From: Cercophora sp. LCS_1
Lineage: Eukaryota; Ascomycota; Sordariomycetes; Sordariales; Lasiosphaeriaceae
DNA: 64,000 bases
Reading direction: 5' to 3'
Assembly (NCBI GenBank): GCA_036250225.1
Contig: JAPZLL010000006.1
Span: 806,001 to 870,000 of the forward strand
Below are positions 1-11,350 of the stretch, piece by piece (position 1 is the stretch's first letter; every line of letters starts with the position of its first letter). The notes beneath the pieces were generated by a model, which saw nothing but the letters and a program-made list of their open reading frames with translations, was not told the DNA's origin and made no database searches. A program made the translations under genes and the position numbers.

Positions 1-144
1 TTGGGAGTTTCTTGAAATGCTGCTCTGCCCCGAAGATGGCCAACTTTCAAAGTTCAGATGAGATGCAGGGACGCGTCGTCTGGCTGGCATCCGGTTGGCG
101 GCAGGTTTGCAGAGTGCCTGAAGAAGCCCCACCGTTATCGATAG

Positions 145-291
145 GACTACCCTGATGTCACTGATAAGATAGTGGGCGGTGTAGCCTGGCAGTTTAGGGA
201 AGCTCCAAAAAAGTTCGGCCCCTCCAAGTATCGCGATCGCTGGCAGAATATCGTGACGGCGGCGCAAACGGTCTATAAGTCGTTGAAATAA
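145..291 (+). CDS. possible 3' exon of an unidentified upstream gene
   Basis: An open frame runs from just after a TAG at 142-144 to a TAA at 289-291. It encodes about 49 residues with protein-like composition, including WQFREAPKKFGPSKYRDRW. The TAG could be the end of an intron (acceptor ..ATAG at 143-144), with the gene entering from before the window. No family is recognised. The stop lies only 37 bases before the helicase ATG at 329, so if real, its 3' UTR overlaps the next gene. It could equally be a chance frame. Confidence 0.25.
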   Translation, partial: DYPDVTDKIVGGVAWQFREAPKKFGPSKYRDRWQNIVTAAQTVYKSLK

Positions 292-328
292 TAAAATCAC
301 CCCCTTGAGTATTTATTTGGGCGTAAAA

Positions 329-2647
329 ATGTATGCCAGATACATCCCACCACCCAAGGGGACGCCTTCCATCCCAGCGGTAGCACCTTCATCCCAACTC
401 GAAACGCTAGGTACCCAGGAGCCGACGCACACCCAGCCCAAGAAGACCGTTTTCGGCGATGATTTTCCGCTGCCTGAACCGAAACGAGGACGACATGACA
501 ATAGCGAAGTGGAGGCCCCCAACGGGGGAGAGAATTCGTCTGGGAATACTCAAAAGGCACCAAGAAAGAAAAGGAAGGCCGAATTGGAGGACTCAAAGGC
601 AGGCTCGAAGCGATCCCAGGAAATTGGGGATGCCTCAAGGAAAGCAGCGGAGGGGACAGCGAAACACGAAGAGGCCACAGAACCAGAATGCGAGCACCCC
701 GTAAACCCCGAGCCCAAGAAACCGAAGCGGGAGAAAAAGAAGAAGGCCATTGCAGAATCCGACGATACCGTTCGCGCAAGGCACAAATCCGTGTTTGAGA
801 AAGTTGAAAGGGCTCTCCAGTTCAAGGCGATCAGTGGCGACGATGGTGCAGAAAAACAAGAACCAGAGCCAGAGGTCGAGGTTCATGGTCTGGAGCCGCT
901 ACCACAACCAGAGCCCGTCGCGTTCGACGAATCTAGGCTGACCTACGAGACACTACCACCGTGGCTCGCATCTCCCATTCGCGTGACGAACGAGTCGAGG
1001 CAACCATTCTCAGAACTAGGGATCGCACCAGAGTCGGCCAGGATTCTCGAATCAAAAGGCCTCAAGGGTGCATTTGCGGTCCAGACGGCTGTCTTGCCCT
1101 TGCTCCTGCCATCAGCAGACCGGCAAGGCGATGTCGTTGTGGCCGCCCCTACTGGCTCCGGAAAGACGTTATCCTACGTTCTCCCCATGGTTCAGGATAT
1201 TAGCAAAGGAGCCGTGACCCGCCTCAGGGCCGTCATTGTTCTTCCCACCCGAGAGCTTGTCCAGCAAGTTCAGTCTGCCTGCGAAGCCTGCGTAGCCGCT
1301 TTCGCCATTGGTGGGGGGAAGAAAGCCAAGGTTGGCACCGCTGTGGGAAACAGAGTCTTCAAGGACGAGCAGGCGGCAATCATGGCAGAGGAGCAGCGAT
1401 ATGATCCACAGGGGTACGCAAAGTATCTCAAAAAGCAACGAGCTTTTGTCAACATGGATGACTCGGACGACTCGGACGATGTTGGTCTGAGTTTCACAAA
1501 AACGAAGCCCCTGCCTTACCACACCATCGCACATATCTCTAAGGTCGACATCCTTATATGCACCCCTGGAAGACTTGTCGAACACGTGAACAAGACCCCC
1601 GGCTTTACGCTCGACTATGTCCGTTGGCTGGTCGTCGATGAGGCTGATAAACTGCTTGCTCAAGATTTCCAGCAATGGCTCGATGTGGTGCTCAAGGGGT
1701 TGAGCACGGAAAAGCCAACCGCCAGAGACTTTCCGGGCTCGAACAAAACAGGACCACGAAAAGTCGTCCTCAGCGCCACAATGACCAGGGACGTCAGTCT
1801 GCTCAACCTCTTGAAGCTCTCGCGGCCTCGTCTCGTCCTTCTTGAGGGTAGTAAGGCCGGCGAGCTCACCCTCCCGCCTCTTCTCAAGGAATCCGCCATC
1901 AAGGTTCGCGAGCCGAGCCACAAACCGCTCTACCTGGTCGATTTGCTTCATAGCGAGCACTTGGCTACCGCTGCCACCCCTGAAGGCGCTGTATTGGACT
2001 CAGAAGCGAGCAATTCGGATACGTCTTTCTCCGACTCGTCAGATTCGAGCTCGGAGTCTGAGAGTGCGAGTGAGAGTGAAGCCAAGACTAAAAAGAGCAG
2101 CAGGCCCAAGCCGTCCTCGAAGCCCTCGAAGCTCGGCACCGTGCTTATCTTTACCAAATCCAACGAGTCGGCCCTCCGCCTTTCTCGTCTTTTGGAGATC
2201 CTCTCCCCAGAGCTGGCCGTCGGAACGCTTACATCCTCCACCAAGACCTCCAAGCGGCAGCACACATTGCGGCAGTTTGCACAGGGCAAGCTGCGGATTC
2301 TCGTGGCTTCTGACCTCGTCTCCAGAGGTATTGACCTTGCAAATCTCGATCATGTCGTCAACTACGATTTGCCTATCAGCGAGACCTCGTACGTCCACCG
2401 CGTGGGCCGTACGGCGCGCGCAGGCCGGGCAGGCCACGCGTGGACCCTGTGGGAGGACGGCGAAGGCCATCGCTTCTGGTCAGGTTTCGTTGGCGAGGGC
2501 AAGGGCGGGGCCACGAACATCGTGCGGAGCAACAAGGTGGAAAGGGTTCGCCTGGGTGGCGAGGAGGGCAAGTTTAGTGAGGAGCGGATCAAGGTTTACG
2601 AGGAGGCGTTGGAGCAATTGAGGAAGGAGACCGCTGAAGGGAAATAG
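329..2647 (+). CDS. dbp6: DEAD-box ATP-dependent RNA helicase Dbp6 (60S ribosome biogenesis)
   Basis: This is a 772-residue single-exon DEAD-box helicase. Visible motifs are APTGSGKT (motif I, about residue 272), PTRELVQQV (Ia), TPGRLVEHV, VDEAD (motif II, about 435), SATMT (III, about 481), a helicase C lobe with ASDLVSRGIDLANLDHVVNYD, and HRVGRTARAGRAG (motif VI, about 690). A long charged Lys/Glu-rich N-terminus and a Ser/Glu-rich insert before the C lobe (about residue 560-590) match the Dbp6/DDX51 group, which acts in the nucleolus in early pre-60S assembly. The frame is open from a TTG at 305, but ATG 329 (MYARYIPPPKG) is chosen because eukaryotic Dbp6 proteins begin this way. All catalytic motifs are intact. 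Confidence 0.93.
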   Translation: MYARYIPPPKGTPSIPAVAPSSQLETLGTQEPTHTQPKKTVFGDDFPLPEPKRGRHDNSEVEAPNGGENSSGNTQKAPRKKRKAELEDSKAGSKRSQEIGDASRKAAEGTAKHEEATEPECEHPVNPEPKKPKREKKKKAIAESDDTVRARHKSVFEKVERALQFKAISGDDGAEKQEPEPEVEVHGLEPLPQPEPVAFDESRLTYETLPPWLASPIRVTNESRQPFSELGIAPESARILESKGLKGAFAVQTAVLPLLLPSADRQGDVVVAAPTGSGKTLSYVLPMVQDISKGAVTRLRAVIVLPTRELVQQVQSACEACVAAFAIGGGKKAKVGTAVGNRVFKDEQAAIMAEEQRYDPQGYAKYLKKQRAFVNMDDSDDSDDVGLSFTKTKPLPYHTIAHISKVDILICTPGRLVEHVNKTPGFTLDYVRWLVVDEADKLLAQDFQQWLDVVLKGLSTEKPTARDFPGSNKTGPRKVVLSATMTRDVSLLNLLKLSRPRLVLLEGSKAGELTLPPLLKESAIKVREPSHKPLYLVDLLHSEHLATAATPEGAVLDSEASNSDTSFSDSSDSSSESESASESEAKTKKSSRPKPSSKPSKLGTVLIFTKSNESALRLSRLLEILSPELAVGTLTSSTKTSKRQHTLRQFAQGKLRILVASDLVSRGIDLANLDHVVNYDLPISETSYVHRVGRTARAGRAGHAWTLWEDGEGHRFWSGFVGEGKGGATNIVRSNKVERVRLGGEEGKFSEERIKVYEEALEQLRKETAEGK

Positions 2648-4085
2648 GCGTTGGTGAATAATGATAGGGCCTGATCGTTCATCAATCCGTCTAGATTATT
2701 ACAGCTAGGGGTTGGTGGAGGATGATCAGGGCCTACGCGTATTGATAGACTCTTACAGCATAAATACCCATTGCTCCACGGAATACAACAAGGCATTCAA
2801 GAAAATAAGCAGGCTTTTTTCAGACATTATCCTGTGTTTGCCATGAAAGGCCTGTAACCGTAACGGAAACAAGGCAATGAATGGCTGGGAACATCCGAGA
2901 GGTGTATTTGTAACATGGCGTCTGTGATTTATTGAGAGGTCTTCTCGATATTTTAATATGTCGTCTCCCATGCCAGAAATGCATTGCACAATGACCGCCG
3001 AACATCGGCAGGAGAGTTGTGGACAACAACAAGCGGGTCCGCAGGTTTATAGGCGACCAAACTGGACTGCACAAGCATCAAGCACACCGTTACCGAGTCC
3101 ACTTGGACCCCGAGTTCACTTGGAAGACTATTACTTTGAAAGGTGAACAGCTTGTGTTCGATTCCATTTTGTTTTTGTTCTTGTTTTTTTCCCTCCTTTT
3201 TTGCGACCCCGTCAACATTTTGTCTGATGTAAGGTAGGGCCATCAACAGGTTGGGACCAAATAGGAACGCCAGGAGTTATGTAAGGGACGGTTACAGTCA
3301 TCATTTGGCCAAGCCTCCTTACCTCAGTAAAGGGGTCACGTTGTTCTAGGGTGTCATGGATGCTTTGCGTTCTGTCGGAAGTTTGGATCTACCCGGTTGA
3401 GGAGGCTGGACTTGCAACCGTTGCACCAAGCGCCAAGAGAACCCTCCCGTTGCAGTCTGACTGTTTCTCATATGGTTTTGGTGCGAAAGACACAGCTAGT
3501 CGTCTAATGGGTCATTACTGATAGCTGGGATACCCAGATGGGTGCAAACACATGACAGTTCCCACCAGTTGCTGTCTCTTTGTTCTCGCACAAGTTCAAC
3601 GTGTTGTGTAAGTGGTGAACGAGCTCCGCGTTTTGCGGCGGAACGGGTGGATTCCATGTGTCCCGGGATTTGGGGAAGCGGTGCTTGATTGGCCCAAGCT
3701 CCCCCAGTCAAGGCTTGGCCGTCGCACTGCGGGCCGGGGTCCAGCACTTCACAAGTGTCCTCTTGAGTGAACAAGTATCCATAAAAAAACAGAGGGGCCG
3801 TGAAGCAAGCAGCGATGCCCGCCGCAGCAAGACACTCCACCCACGATCGCCCGTTGAGGCCAGATTCCCGCCCTTTGCTGTTTGTCTGCTGGTCTAAGCC
3901 CAGCACGGTATTTTCTATTATTTAATTCGACCAAGTGCATTGCGTTGCTTGCACTCTGGCCGACTCGAACGACGTTCTTTTGTGCGTCAACAGCTGACCA
4001 CCCCTCGCTGCAAACGAGTTTCCCCCGAGCAGCCTCCAAACTCACCGCCACGACGAGGCAGCCCCCCACCACACAATCGCCGACA
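2648..4085. other. intergenic region between dbp6 and lhs1
   Basis: About 1.4 kb without a supported gene. It holds the dbp6 3' region, one copy of a short tRNA-B-box-like repeat (3145-3165) followed by T-rich sequence, and the lhs1 promoter and leader. The lhs1 frame is open upstream to 3882 but has no ATG before 4086. Confidence 0.6.
3145..3165 (+). repeat. 21-bp repeat with Pol III B-box-like core, copy 1
   Basis: This stretch is identical over 21 bases to 14214-14234. Its core GTGTTCGATTCC resembles the tRNA B box (GGTTCGANTCC), and it is followed within 12 bases by T runs that could terminate Pol III. No convincing tRNA cloverleaf can be folded around it, so a tRNA-derived SINE fragment is the likeliest reading. 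Confidence 0.4.
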
Positions 4086-7000
4086 ATGGCGCGGTTAAAG
4101 TTGTCGCCGCTGTCTTTACTGCTGTCGGCCGTCTTCTTGTTCTCGGGCCAAGTCTTTGCCATCTCGGCGGTGCTGGGAGTCGACCTGGGAACCGAGTACA
4201 TCAAGGCAGCCCTTGTCAAGCCTGGCATCCCGCTGGAGATTGTCCTGACCAAGGATTCGAGGAGAAAAGAGATATCAGCCGTCACCTTCAAGCCCTCATC
4301 CAATGGCCCCAAGAAGGGCGCCTACCCCGAGCGCGCCTATGGCTCCGACGCCATGGCCCTTGCCCCTCGATTCCCTGGCGACGTCTTCCCGAACCTCAAG
4401 CCCCTCCTGGGCCTCCCCGCCGATAGCGCCGAAGTGAAGGAATACGCTCTGCGCCATCCGGCCCTTCAATTGGAGTCACACAAGATCAGGGGGACCGCGG
4501 CGTTCAAGAGTGCCAAGGCGTTTACCCCCGAGGAGGAGGCATGGCTTATTGAGGAGCTGTTGGCCATGGAGCTCCAGAGCATCAAGGCCAACGCCGAGGA
4601 GCTCGCCGGGAAGGGCACTACTGTCCGTTCCGTCGTCTTGACCGTCCCGCCCTTCTACACGATTGAGGAGAAGCGCGCCACCGAGATGGCCGCTGAATTG
4701 GCTGGCCTGAAGGTCCTCTCCCTCATCAGCGACGGCCTGGCCGTTGGTCTCAACTATGCGACCAGCCGTCAGTTCCCCAATGTCAACGAGGGCGGAAAGC
4801 CGGAGCTCCACATGGTCTTCGATATGGGCGCTGGCTCGACGAAAGCCACCGTGCTCAAGTTCCAGAGCCGCACCGTCAAGGATATCGGCAAGTTCAACAA
4901 GACGGTCCAGGAGGTTCAGGTTCTTGGCAGCGGCTGGGACCGCACACTCGGTGGCGATTGGCTCAACTACTTGATTGTGGATGACATGATTCAGGAGTTT
5001 GTCAACTCGCCCAAGGCCCAGAAAGCGTCTGTCGAGGCCGAGAAGGTCAAGGCCCATGGTCGCGCTGTCTACAAGCTCACCAAGGAGGCGGAGCGGCTGA
5101 GGCACATTCTCAGCGCCAACCAGGATACCCAGGGCAGCTTTGAGGGGCTCTACGATGACGTCGACTTCAAGTACAAGATTACCCGCGCCCACTTCGAAGA
5201 GCTTGCCGCGAGCCACTTCGATAGAGTCGGCGTTGCCGTCAAGAACGCTCTCACTGCCGCCAATGTTGACTTCAAGGACCTGGACTCGGTCATCCTCCAC
5301 GGAGGCGCCTCCCGCACACCCTTTGTTCAGAAGCAGCTCGAGAAGCTTCTCGGTGGAGCTGACAAGATCCGCACCAATGTCAACTCAGATGAGGCTGCCG
5401 TTTTCGGTGCCGGATTCCGCGCGGCCGAGATCAGCCCCAGCTTCCGCGTCAAGGAGATCCGGGTTTCCGAAGCCGCCGTCTATCCCGCCGGCGCTCGTTG
5501 GAAGACCGATGATGGAAAGGATAAGCACCAACGCCTTTGGACTTCGTCGTCTGTCCTCGGCGCTCCCGCCAAGGAGGTGTCTTTCCCTAATCGCGAGGAC
5601 TTCACCGTCGATTTCTACCAGCTGGTTCCCTCGCCCGTTGATGGACAGGAGATTGAGGCGTGGACCAAGTTCTTCACCACCAAGAATCTGACGGCCACCG
5701 TCACGGAGCTTGTTGAGAAGCACAAGTGCGAGAAGAGCGACATCCGCGTCAAGGTAAACGTCCGCCTCACTAGCGAAAATGGCGAGGTCGACGTCACCAA
5801 GATCATCGCCGAGTGCGAGGCCGAGGAGCCAGAAAAAGAAGGTATCATTGACGGCGTCAAGAATTTGTTTGGATTTGGAAGCAAGAAGGAGACTAAGGAT
5901 GGATCAGGATCGTCTACCGAGGGTGCAGATGCCGAGACATCATCTGAGACCACCGAATCTTCCACATCTGCTGATTCTTCCTCCACTTCATCATCCGCTT
6001 CCGCTTCCGCCTCTGCCGATGCCAAGCCCGCCGAGAAGAAGAAGCAGCTCATCACCATCCCTATCAAGTTCATCGTTGAGAAGTCCGGCATCCCTCAGCT
6101 CCCTAAGGAGGATTACACCGAGGTCAAGGATCGCCTCAAGGCTTTTGAGGCTTCCGACAAGGCACGCAGACAGCGCGAAGAGGCTCTCAACCAGCTCGAG
6201 AGTTTTACTTACCGTGTCAGAGATCTGATTGAGAACGACAAATTTATTGCCGCCTCCACCGCCGAAGAGAGACAGAAGCTCGAGACTAAGAACAGCGAGG
6301 CCAGCGACTGGCTCTATGGTGACGGTGCCGATGCTACCAAGGAGGTGCTTAAGGCCCGTCTCAAAGAGCTCCAAGACCCTGTCAACGCTATCCAAAAGCG
6401 CATCGACGAGGCGGAAAAGCGCCCCGATCTCATCAAGAACCTCCAGGAGGCTCTCAAGAGCACCAAGGAGTTCGCAACTGACATGCGCAAGCAGATTGCC
6501 GAGCACGAGGAGTTCCTCAAGGCTCGCTCTGCCGCTGCCGAGGCTATGGCCTCGTCCTCTACCGTTGAGGCCGAGAGCGCAAGCACCACCGCGGCTCCTT
6601 CTGGTGACTTTGACGGCCTGGAGGACGAGGAGGCGCCTACTACTACCAAGATCATCAACGCCGAGGAGCTCAACAAGGACCTCGGCCCCGTTCCGCCTCT
6701 CTATACCATTGAGGATCTCAAGGAGAGCGAGACCTTGCACGACACCATCTCCAAGTGGCTCGAAGAGAAGCTCGCCGCGCAGGAGAAGTTGGGCGCTACA
6801 GATGACCCAGTCCTCTTGTCCAAGGATCTCACCGAACGCCGTGAGAAGCTGGACAAGGTGGGTGTCGATCTCGCCATGAAGGGGGTGCGAAACTTTGACA
6901 AGCGAAAGAAGAAGGACGAAGGAACCAAGACCAAGACGAAGAAGTCATCCAAGACCAAGAGCGCGCCCAAGGCCGGTTCGACGCTCAAGCTCAAGCCTGG

Positions 7001-7154
7001 CGCGGATGGCAAGATGCCTAGCCAAGAGGAGCTGGACGAGATGATCAAGGAGTTTATGAAGGAGCAAGACTTTGCCAAGAACAATGGCGAGGAGGCACCA
7101 AAAGAAGAAGAGAAGAAGGAGGAGCAAGAGCCAATCAAGCATGAGGAGCTATAG
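4086..7154 (+). CDS. lhs1: ER luminal Hsp70-like chaperone Lhs1 (GRP170/HYOU1 family)
   Basis: A 1022-residue single-exon protein. Residues 1 to about 22 form a signal peptide, followed directly by the Hsp70 phosphate-binding loop VLGVDLGTEY. The nucleotide-binding domain continues with VFDMGAGSTKAT and LHGGASRTPFVQ. A long acidic and Ser-rich loop (about 600-650) and a helical C-terminus are typical of the large Hsp110/GRP170 branch. The protein ends in HEEL, a variant ER-retrieval tetrapeptide of the HDEL type. Lhs1 is known to act in the ER lumen as nucleotide exchange factor for Kar2/BiP in translocation and folding. The frame extends upstream to 3882 without ATG; ATG 4086 starts the signal peptide and is chosen. 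Confidence 0.93.
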   Translation: MARLKLSPLSLLLSAVFLFSGQVFAISAVLGVDLGTEYIKAALVKPGIPLEIVLTKDSRRKEISAVTFKPSSNGPKKGAYPERAYGSDAMALAPRFPGDVFPNLKPLLGLPADSAEVKEYALRHPALQLESHKIRGTAAFKSAKAFTPEEEAWLIEELLAMELQSIKANAEELAGKGTTVRSVVLTVPPFYTIEEKRATEMAAELAGLKVLSLISDGLAVGLNYATSRQFPNVNEGGKPELHMVFDMGAGSTKATVLKFQSRTVKDIGKFNKTVQEVQVLGSGWDRTLGGDWLNYLIVDDMIQEFVNSPKAQKASVEAEKVKAHGRAVYKLTKEAERLRHILSANQDTQGSFEGLYDDVDFKYKITRAHFEELAASHFDRVGVAVKNALTAANVDFKDLDSVILHGGASRTPFVQKQLEKLLGGADKIRTNVNSDEAAVFGAGFRAAEISPSFRVKEIRVSEAAVYPAGARWKTDDGKDKHQRLWTSSSVLGAPAKEVSFPNREDFTVDFYQLVPSPVDGQEIEAWTKFFTTKNLTATVTELVEKHKCEKSDIRVKVNVRLTSENGEVDVTKIIAECEAEEPEKEGIIDGVKNLFGFGSKKETKDGSGSSTEGADAETSSETTESSTSADSSSTSSSASASASADAKPAEKKKQLITIPIKFIVEKSGIPQLPKEDYTEVKDRLKAFEASDKARRQREEALNQLESFTYRVRDLIENDKFIAASTAEERQKLETKNSEASDWLYGDGADATKEVLKARLKELQDPVNAIQKRIDEAEKRPDLIKNLQEALKSTKEFATDMRKQIAEHEEFLKARSAAAEAMASSSTVEAESASTTAAPSGDFDGLEDEEAPTTTKIINAEELNKDLGPVPPLYTIEDLKESETLHDTISKWLEEKLAAQEKLGATDDPVLLSKDLTERREKLDKVGVDLAMKGVRNFDKRKKKDEGTKTKTKKSSKTKSAPKAGSTLKLKPGADGKMPSQEELDEMIKEFMKEQDFAKNNGEEAPKEEEKKEEQEPIKHEEL

Positions 7155-8599
7155 ACGAACGAACAAGCCGCCATCATAGGTCTGTGAATTTGGGGAGGAG
7201 GTTGCATTTCTCTGCCTTTGGAATGGAGTTTTGGGGGGGGCCTGGGAAGGTGTTGAATGTGTAGATTACCATACATGTGTAAATGAAAGACGGAAATGAT
7301 ATGAACTCGGATGGCCATTCCCTTTTCCAACTCGCGTCGCCGTGCTTGCTCCGATCGATCCCGCGACCGGTGCGATGAACACGCCATCAGGTCCAAACCA
7401 GTCAGGGTTTGCTCGGTCGGTGAAGATTGACTAGCAAACATGCCAGCCCCTTTTTATCCAGACATACCCTATCCTGGACTGGTCAGGTCCTGCCATACAC
7501 GACTCACGTCGTGCAACGGACATACGTCGTGCACAGTTGACAGCAGCGTGTCTGATCTAAAGGGGATGCAGGCAAAGGGCACGTTACTTTGGTACGTCGC
7601 GTGCGTAAAATTTCCATGGGATCTTGGGGGATGCACAAGCGGGGTGGCCATTTTCCCCCTTCCAAGTGTCTCTCCGGGACTTTGTTTCGCGTCTGGTGTA
7701 AACCATAAACGCGAGGAGCCGGAACAAACGGTTGTGTCGTGGCCACCTGTAGGTTCCCGTCATGTGGTGCAAACGCGCGGCTGTTGTCCCTGCCTCATCC
7801 AAAAGGGGAGATACGGCACTCGTGTTGGTTTATCCCTGCATAAGACGGGTTTGGCATTTCGCTGGAGATAACTAGTGGACGGCGGAAACTGAAGACGCAA
7901 CGAGGGGGGTGATAGGGTTGCTGCTATCTTGGACCTGTTGGGATGGTCTGGTAGAGGACAGAGTGGGACGACGGATAGGGTCGGCGTTGTTTGGGGTCAG
8001 GTGTTTTCCGGAAGATTAGGGGGGTGGCGACACGGAAGAGAGAGACATGCAGATTTTAGGACGGTTCTTTCTTTGTTTCGAAGCTACACGGTTTTGATCC
8101 GGCCGGCGATGGTTTGTGGTGTCTACTTGGCGCAGGGGCCTGGATTGTTGCAAAGAGGATGGGGATGGCAAGAAACGTGGCATTGAGCGTTGGTGAAGAG
8201 TCCTTCGCCCAGACGGATGTCACGATAAGTGGTTGTATCAGCGCGAGCAGATTCGTCACGAGACTGGCTTTGTGGGAGAGGGAAGCTGCGTTCCTGGTTG
8301 TTGGGAAGGTCGTCCCAGGTCGTGCTTTCCTTCCCCTGGTAATCTAAACTCTTGTGTTGAGTCACCGGAAGTGTTGGGTAACTCTTCTCGACGCGCGTTC
8401 CAGGATCTTTTTCCTCCCATCCCGTGTGTCGTGTCACGCTGTGAGGGTCTTGCTCGCGCAGTCAAATACCGCCCGTAATTGTTCTTTCCGACTGACTCTG
8501 ATAATCTCTTGCCTGTCAACTCTCCTTCTCGTCACTCCTTAAATCTACCACCCTGCCGGTCTTCTCTCCTGTCACATCAACCTGCGGTGAAGAGCAACG
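7155..8599. other. intergenic region
   Basis: About 1.4 kb between lhs1 and the aspartic protease. Several overlapping open frames on both strands (for example 7440-7871) have no recognisable motif and look like chance. No RNA gene was seen. Confidence 0.55.
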
Positions 8600-9923
8600 A
8601 TGGTGAGCTTTTCGTCGTTCGCCCTCGTTGCGAACAGTCTCCTTGGGGTCGCCAACGCTGTCTCGGGTACCGGTGGCCCTTTGCTCGGCGTGTCGAAGAC
8701 TTTTACGGTCAACGCTGTCCGCAACGAGAAGCACAAGCCCAATGGCCCGGCTGAATATGCTAGAGCTCTCGCCCGTTGGAATATCGATGTCCCCGAGGCA
8801 ATCTCGAGATACAGCGCGGTGGGCGGAAAGGGTGTGGGCTCTTTTGATGTGCTCAGCGATGCTTCAGCTAACGAGACTAGTCGGCAGTGTAGGAGCGGCA
8901 ACAGTTAGTGGTGACCGGGAATACATCAGCATGATCGGGCTTGGAACACCTCCGCAGAAGATTCCGTTTGATCTTGACACCGGCTCTTCTGACCTGTACG
9001 CTGGCATCTTCTTCATTGTGAATCTATCACTGACAGAAACCAGATGGGTGTTTACCAACGCAACCACCATTGAGGGTGAAGCCATGAGCCATCGGATGGA
9101 CAACAGGACGATTTGGAACATCGAAGGGTCAAGCACCGCCGCCCGCATTCCCAACTCCACTTGGTCGATCCAATACGGCGATGGGAGCTTCGCATATGGC
9201 GACGCGTGGAAGGATACCGTTACCGTCGATGGAATCGAGGTCAAGAACGCAGTCGTCGAGTCCGCGGCAGTAGTGTCCGACCTCATCGCATATGACCAAG
9301 CGATCTCGGGCATTTTTGGCCTCGCCTACAAGCTACCCAGCGAAGTCTCGCCTGAACAACCGACAGTGTTGGAAGCCATGGGGCCTCTTTTGGAGGAGAA
9401 GGTCATCTCCGTCGACCTCAAGTATCTGGCCGATGGTAGTTACACCTTTGGAAAGATCGACAAGACCAAGTTCAAGGGTGACCTTCACTACATCGACCTC
9501 ATCCCTGAGGCGCAGTACTGGCAATTCAACTTCACCGGCTTCCATACCGAGGGCGCAAACAGTTGGTACCTTCACCAGTGGGCAGCCATCGCCGACACGG
9601 GAACTTCATTGCTTCTTATCCAGGAGGAGATTACCCGCAAGTACTACGGTGCCGTTGAGGGCGCCAACAATACCATGAGTTATTGGACCTTCCCCTGCGA
9701 CGCGGAGCTGCCCGATTTCGAAATGGGCTTTGGTAACTGGTCCATGACTATCCCGGGCCACTACGTGAATTACACGTACATCGACGAGTGGGATACGTGC
9801 ATGGGTGGAATCCAGTCGGCCAGGGGTCAACCTTTCTCAATCCTCGGGGATATCTTCCTCAAGGCGGTTTACATTGTTTTTGATTTTGGCCATGCCCGTG
9901 TCGGTCTGGCGGAAAAGGCTTGA
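8600..9923 (+). CDS. secreted pepsin-like aspartic protease (family A1)
   Basis: Predicted join(8600..8831, 8881..8995, 9044..9923), 408 residues. Intron 1 (8832-8880, GTGTGG..ACTAG) has a good branch point GCTAAC. Intron 2 (8996-9043, GTACGC..CCAG) contains CTGAC, and its removal restores the classic DTGSSDLWVF active-site motif. The second catalytic Asp is in IADTGTSLLL. The protein begins with a signal peptide (MVSFSSFALVANSLLG..) and a propeptide containing basic residues, as in endothiapepsin-type fungal proteases. It is expected to be secreted and to cleave peptides at acid pH. Both catalytic motifs and the flap region (YGDGSFAYGD) are intact. Exon 1 is phase-consistent but rests on a GTGTGG donor, so that junction is the least certain. 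Confidence 0.88.
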
Positions 9924-11350
9924 GTAAATGGGGGGGGGTGCATTTGTTGATATGGTCTGGCGGTGCCGGCTTGCTATTTTGAGGTCAAATGGCCATGCGT
10001 CGAACTGTTGCCAAAGAATGAGAGAACTGAGATAATGTCACCCATCACTTCTTTGGCCATACTCTAGCACAGCCGGTCTGTAAGTGCCAGCGTGTGAGCT
10101 TGACTTGAAGCTGCCAAGCAGTGCTGCGTCTTGAGAACGGAAATATTTCTCAGCTCCGGGTTTGCAGAGGGAAAGTTATCGCGGAGTAAGACGCGTTTGA
10201 TCGCACTGGCTCTCGTCTCAAGGGGTCCTCGTCTCTTTGCGGTTGTGACGTGCTGGACAAGCCGGATGATTTGGCCGGCATAATTGACGTTGTTGCTGAT
10301 CCCGTTGGTCGGGACGAGGCCAATGCGGCTCCGTCAGCTTGACGTTGGATTGTGCTTGCGGCTCTGGTGCCTTCCCGCTTCCCGCCGTGCTTGCAGCCGG
10401 GAAATGCGACCCTCTTTTTTGAGGGGATCTCACTTCGCGTCAGCGGCATCGCGAAGGGAAACGAGATTGAAGGGGACTTCGATGGTTATTTTCTCTGCGG
10501 CTTTTCATGCTGCTCGCGATGGGCGCCGGTAACAGAGATGGGGAGCAATAATATGAGTTCATCATGTTGGGTGTCACAGGAAAGAAAAAGCGAAAATATC
10601 GTGTAGTTTGGTAGAGTCGCATTCATCAGCAAAAAAAAATGAACGCCAGCCATGTGCTCTGTTGAGTTATGTACATCGTCCTCATTTGAGTCGTCAGGTG
10701 ACGAACTCGTACCATCTCGTTACAAGCACCTGACATGAATGACCAAAACTGCAAGAACAACAATAACCTGAATTAAACCCTACTACTGTAAGGGATCCTG
10801 CTCTGCAAAAAATGACCAAGAGTGAGAGAGAAAGCGGACACCTAAGAGGTGGCGGGGGGTTCTTCCGCCAAGCAGGCGAATGATGAAGTTATTTGTGCGA
10901 GATGATGCCATTGCGGAGTCCCCTCACAAGGACTGCCCTGAAAGCCCGTTGGGTGGCGCAAGGCTTCCAAACGGGTCTCAACGGGAGTCGGGTTGTTGGC
11001 TGCACTGTGGAATGGATTAAAATGGTTCTAATGTGGGTATGGGTGCGTGGTCGTGAGAAAAAAGGTCAAGGTTCATCGTTGCAGTCGTATCCCGCCATGT
11101 TCGGTTTCGCAAGAAAGGGAGGGCATGTCGTCGGGTTGGGGGGTATCTTGAAATCCAACCCCTGGCAGGAGAAATGGGGATGGCCGTCTCTGTTCGTCTG
11201 TTCTCGGGGGAAAATCAAAGGGGTATAGAATTTGCCGTTACGAGAACCGTTGTGGTTTCAAAGAACATGAACGAAGGAGTTTCGTGTGGGCCGGGCGAGC
11301 TGTCGGGGTGAGTTTGTCGTCCAAGTCAACAGTCGCATGCAAAAGGGAAC
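9924..11350. other. intergenic region, convergent 3' ends
   Basis: About 1.4 kb between two convergent genes. Nothing beyond short chance frames was seen. Confidence 0.55.

Noticed and set aside
4476..5300. Long minus-strand open frame (274 codons) opposite lhs1
   Set aside because: It is a shadow of the lhs1 codons, Leu/Val/Asp-rich, with no start context or motif.
8850..8910. Apparent frameshift in the aspartic protease near its propeptide
   Set aside because: A 49-nt intron 8832-8880 with branch GCTAAC joins the two frames in phase, so no mutation is needed.
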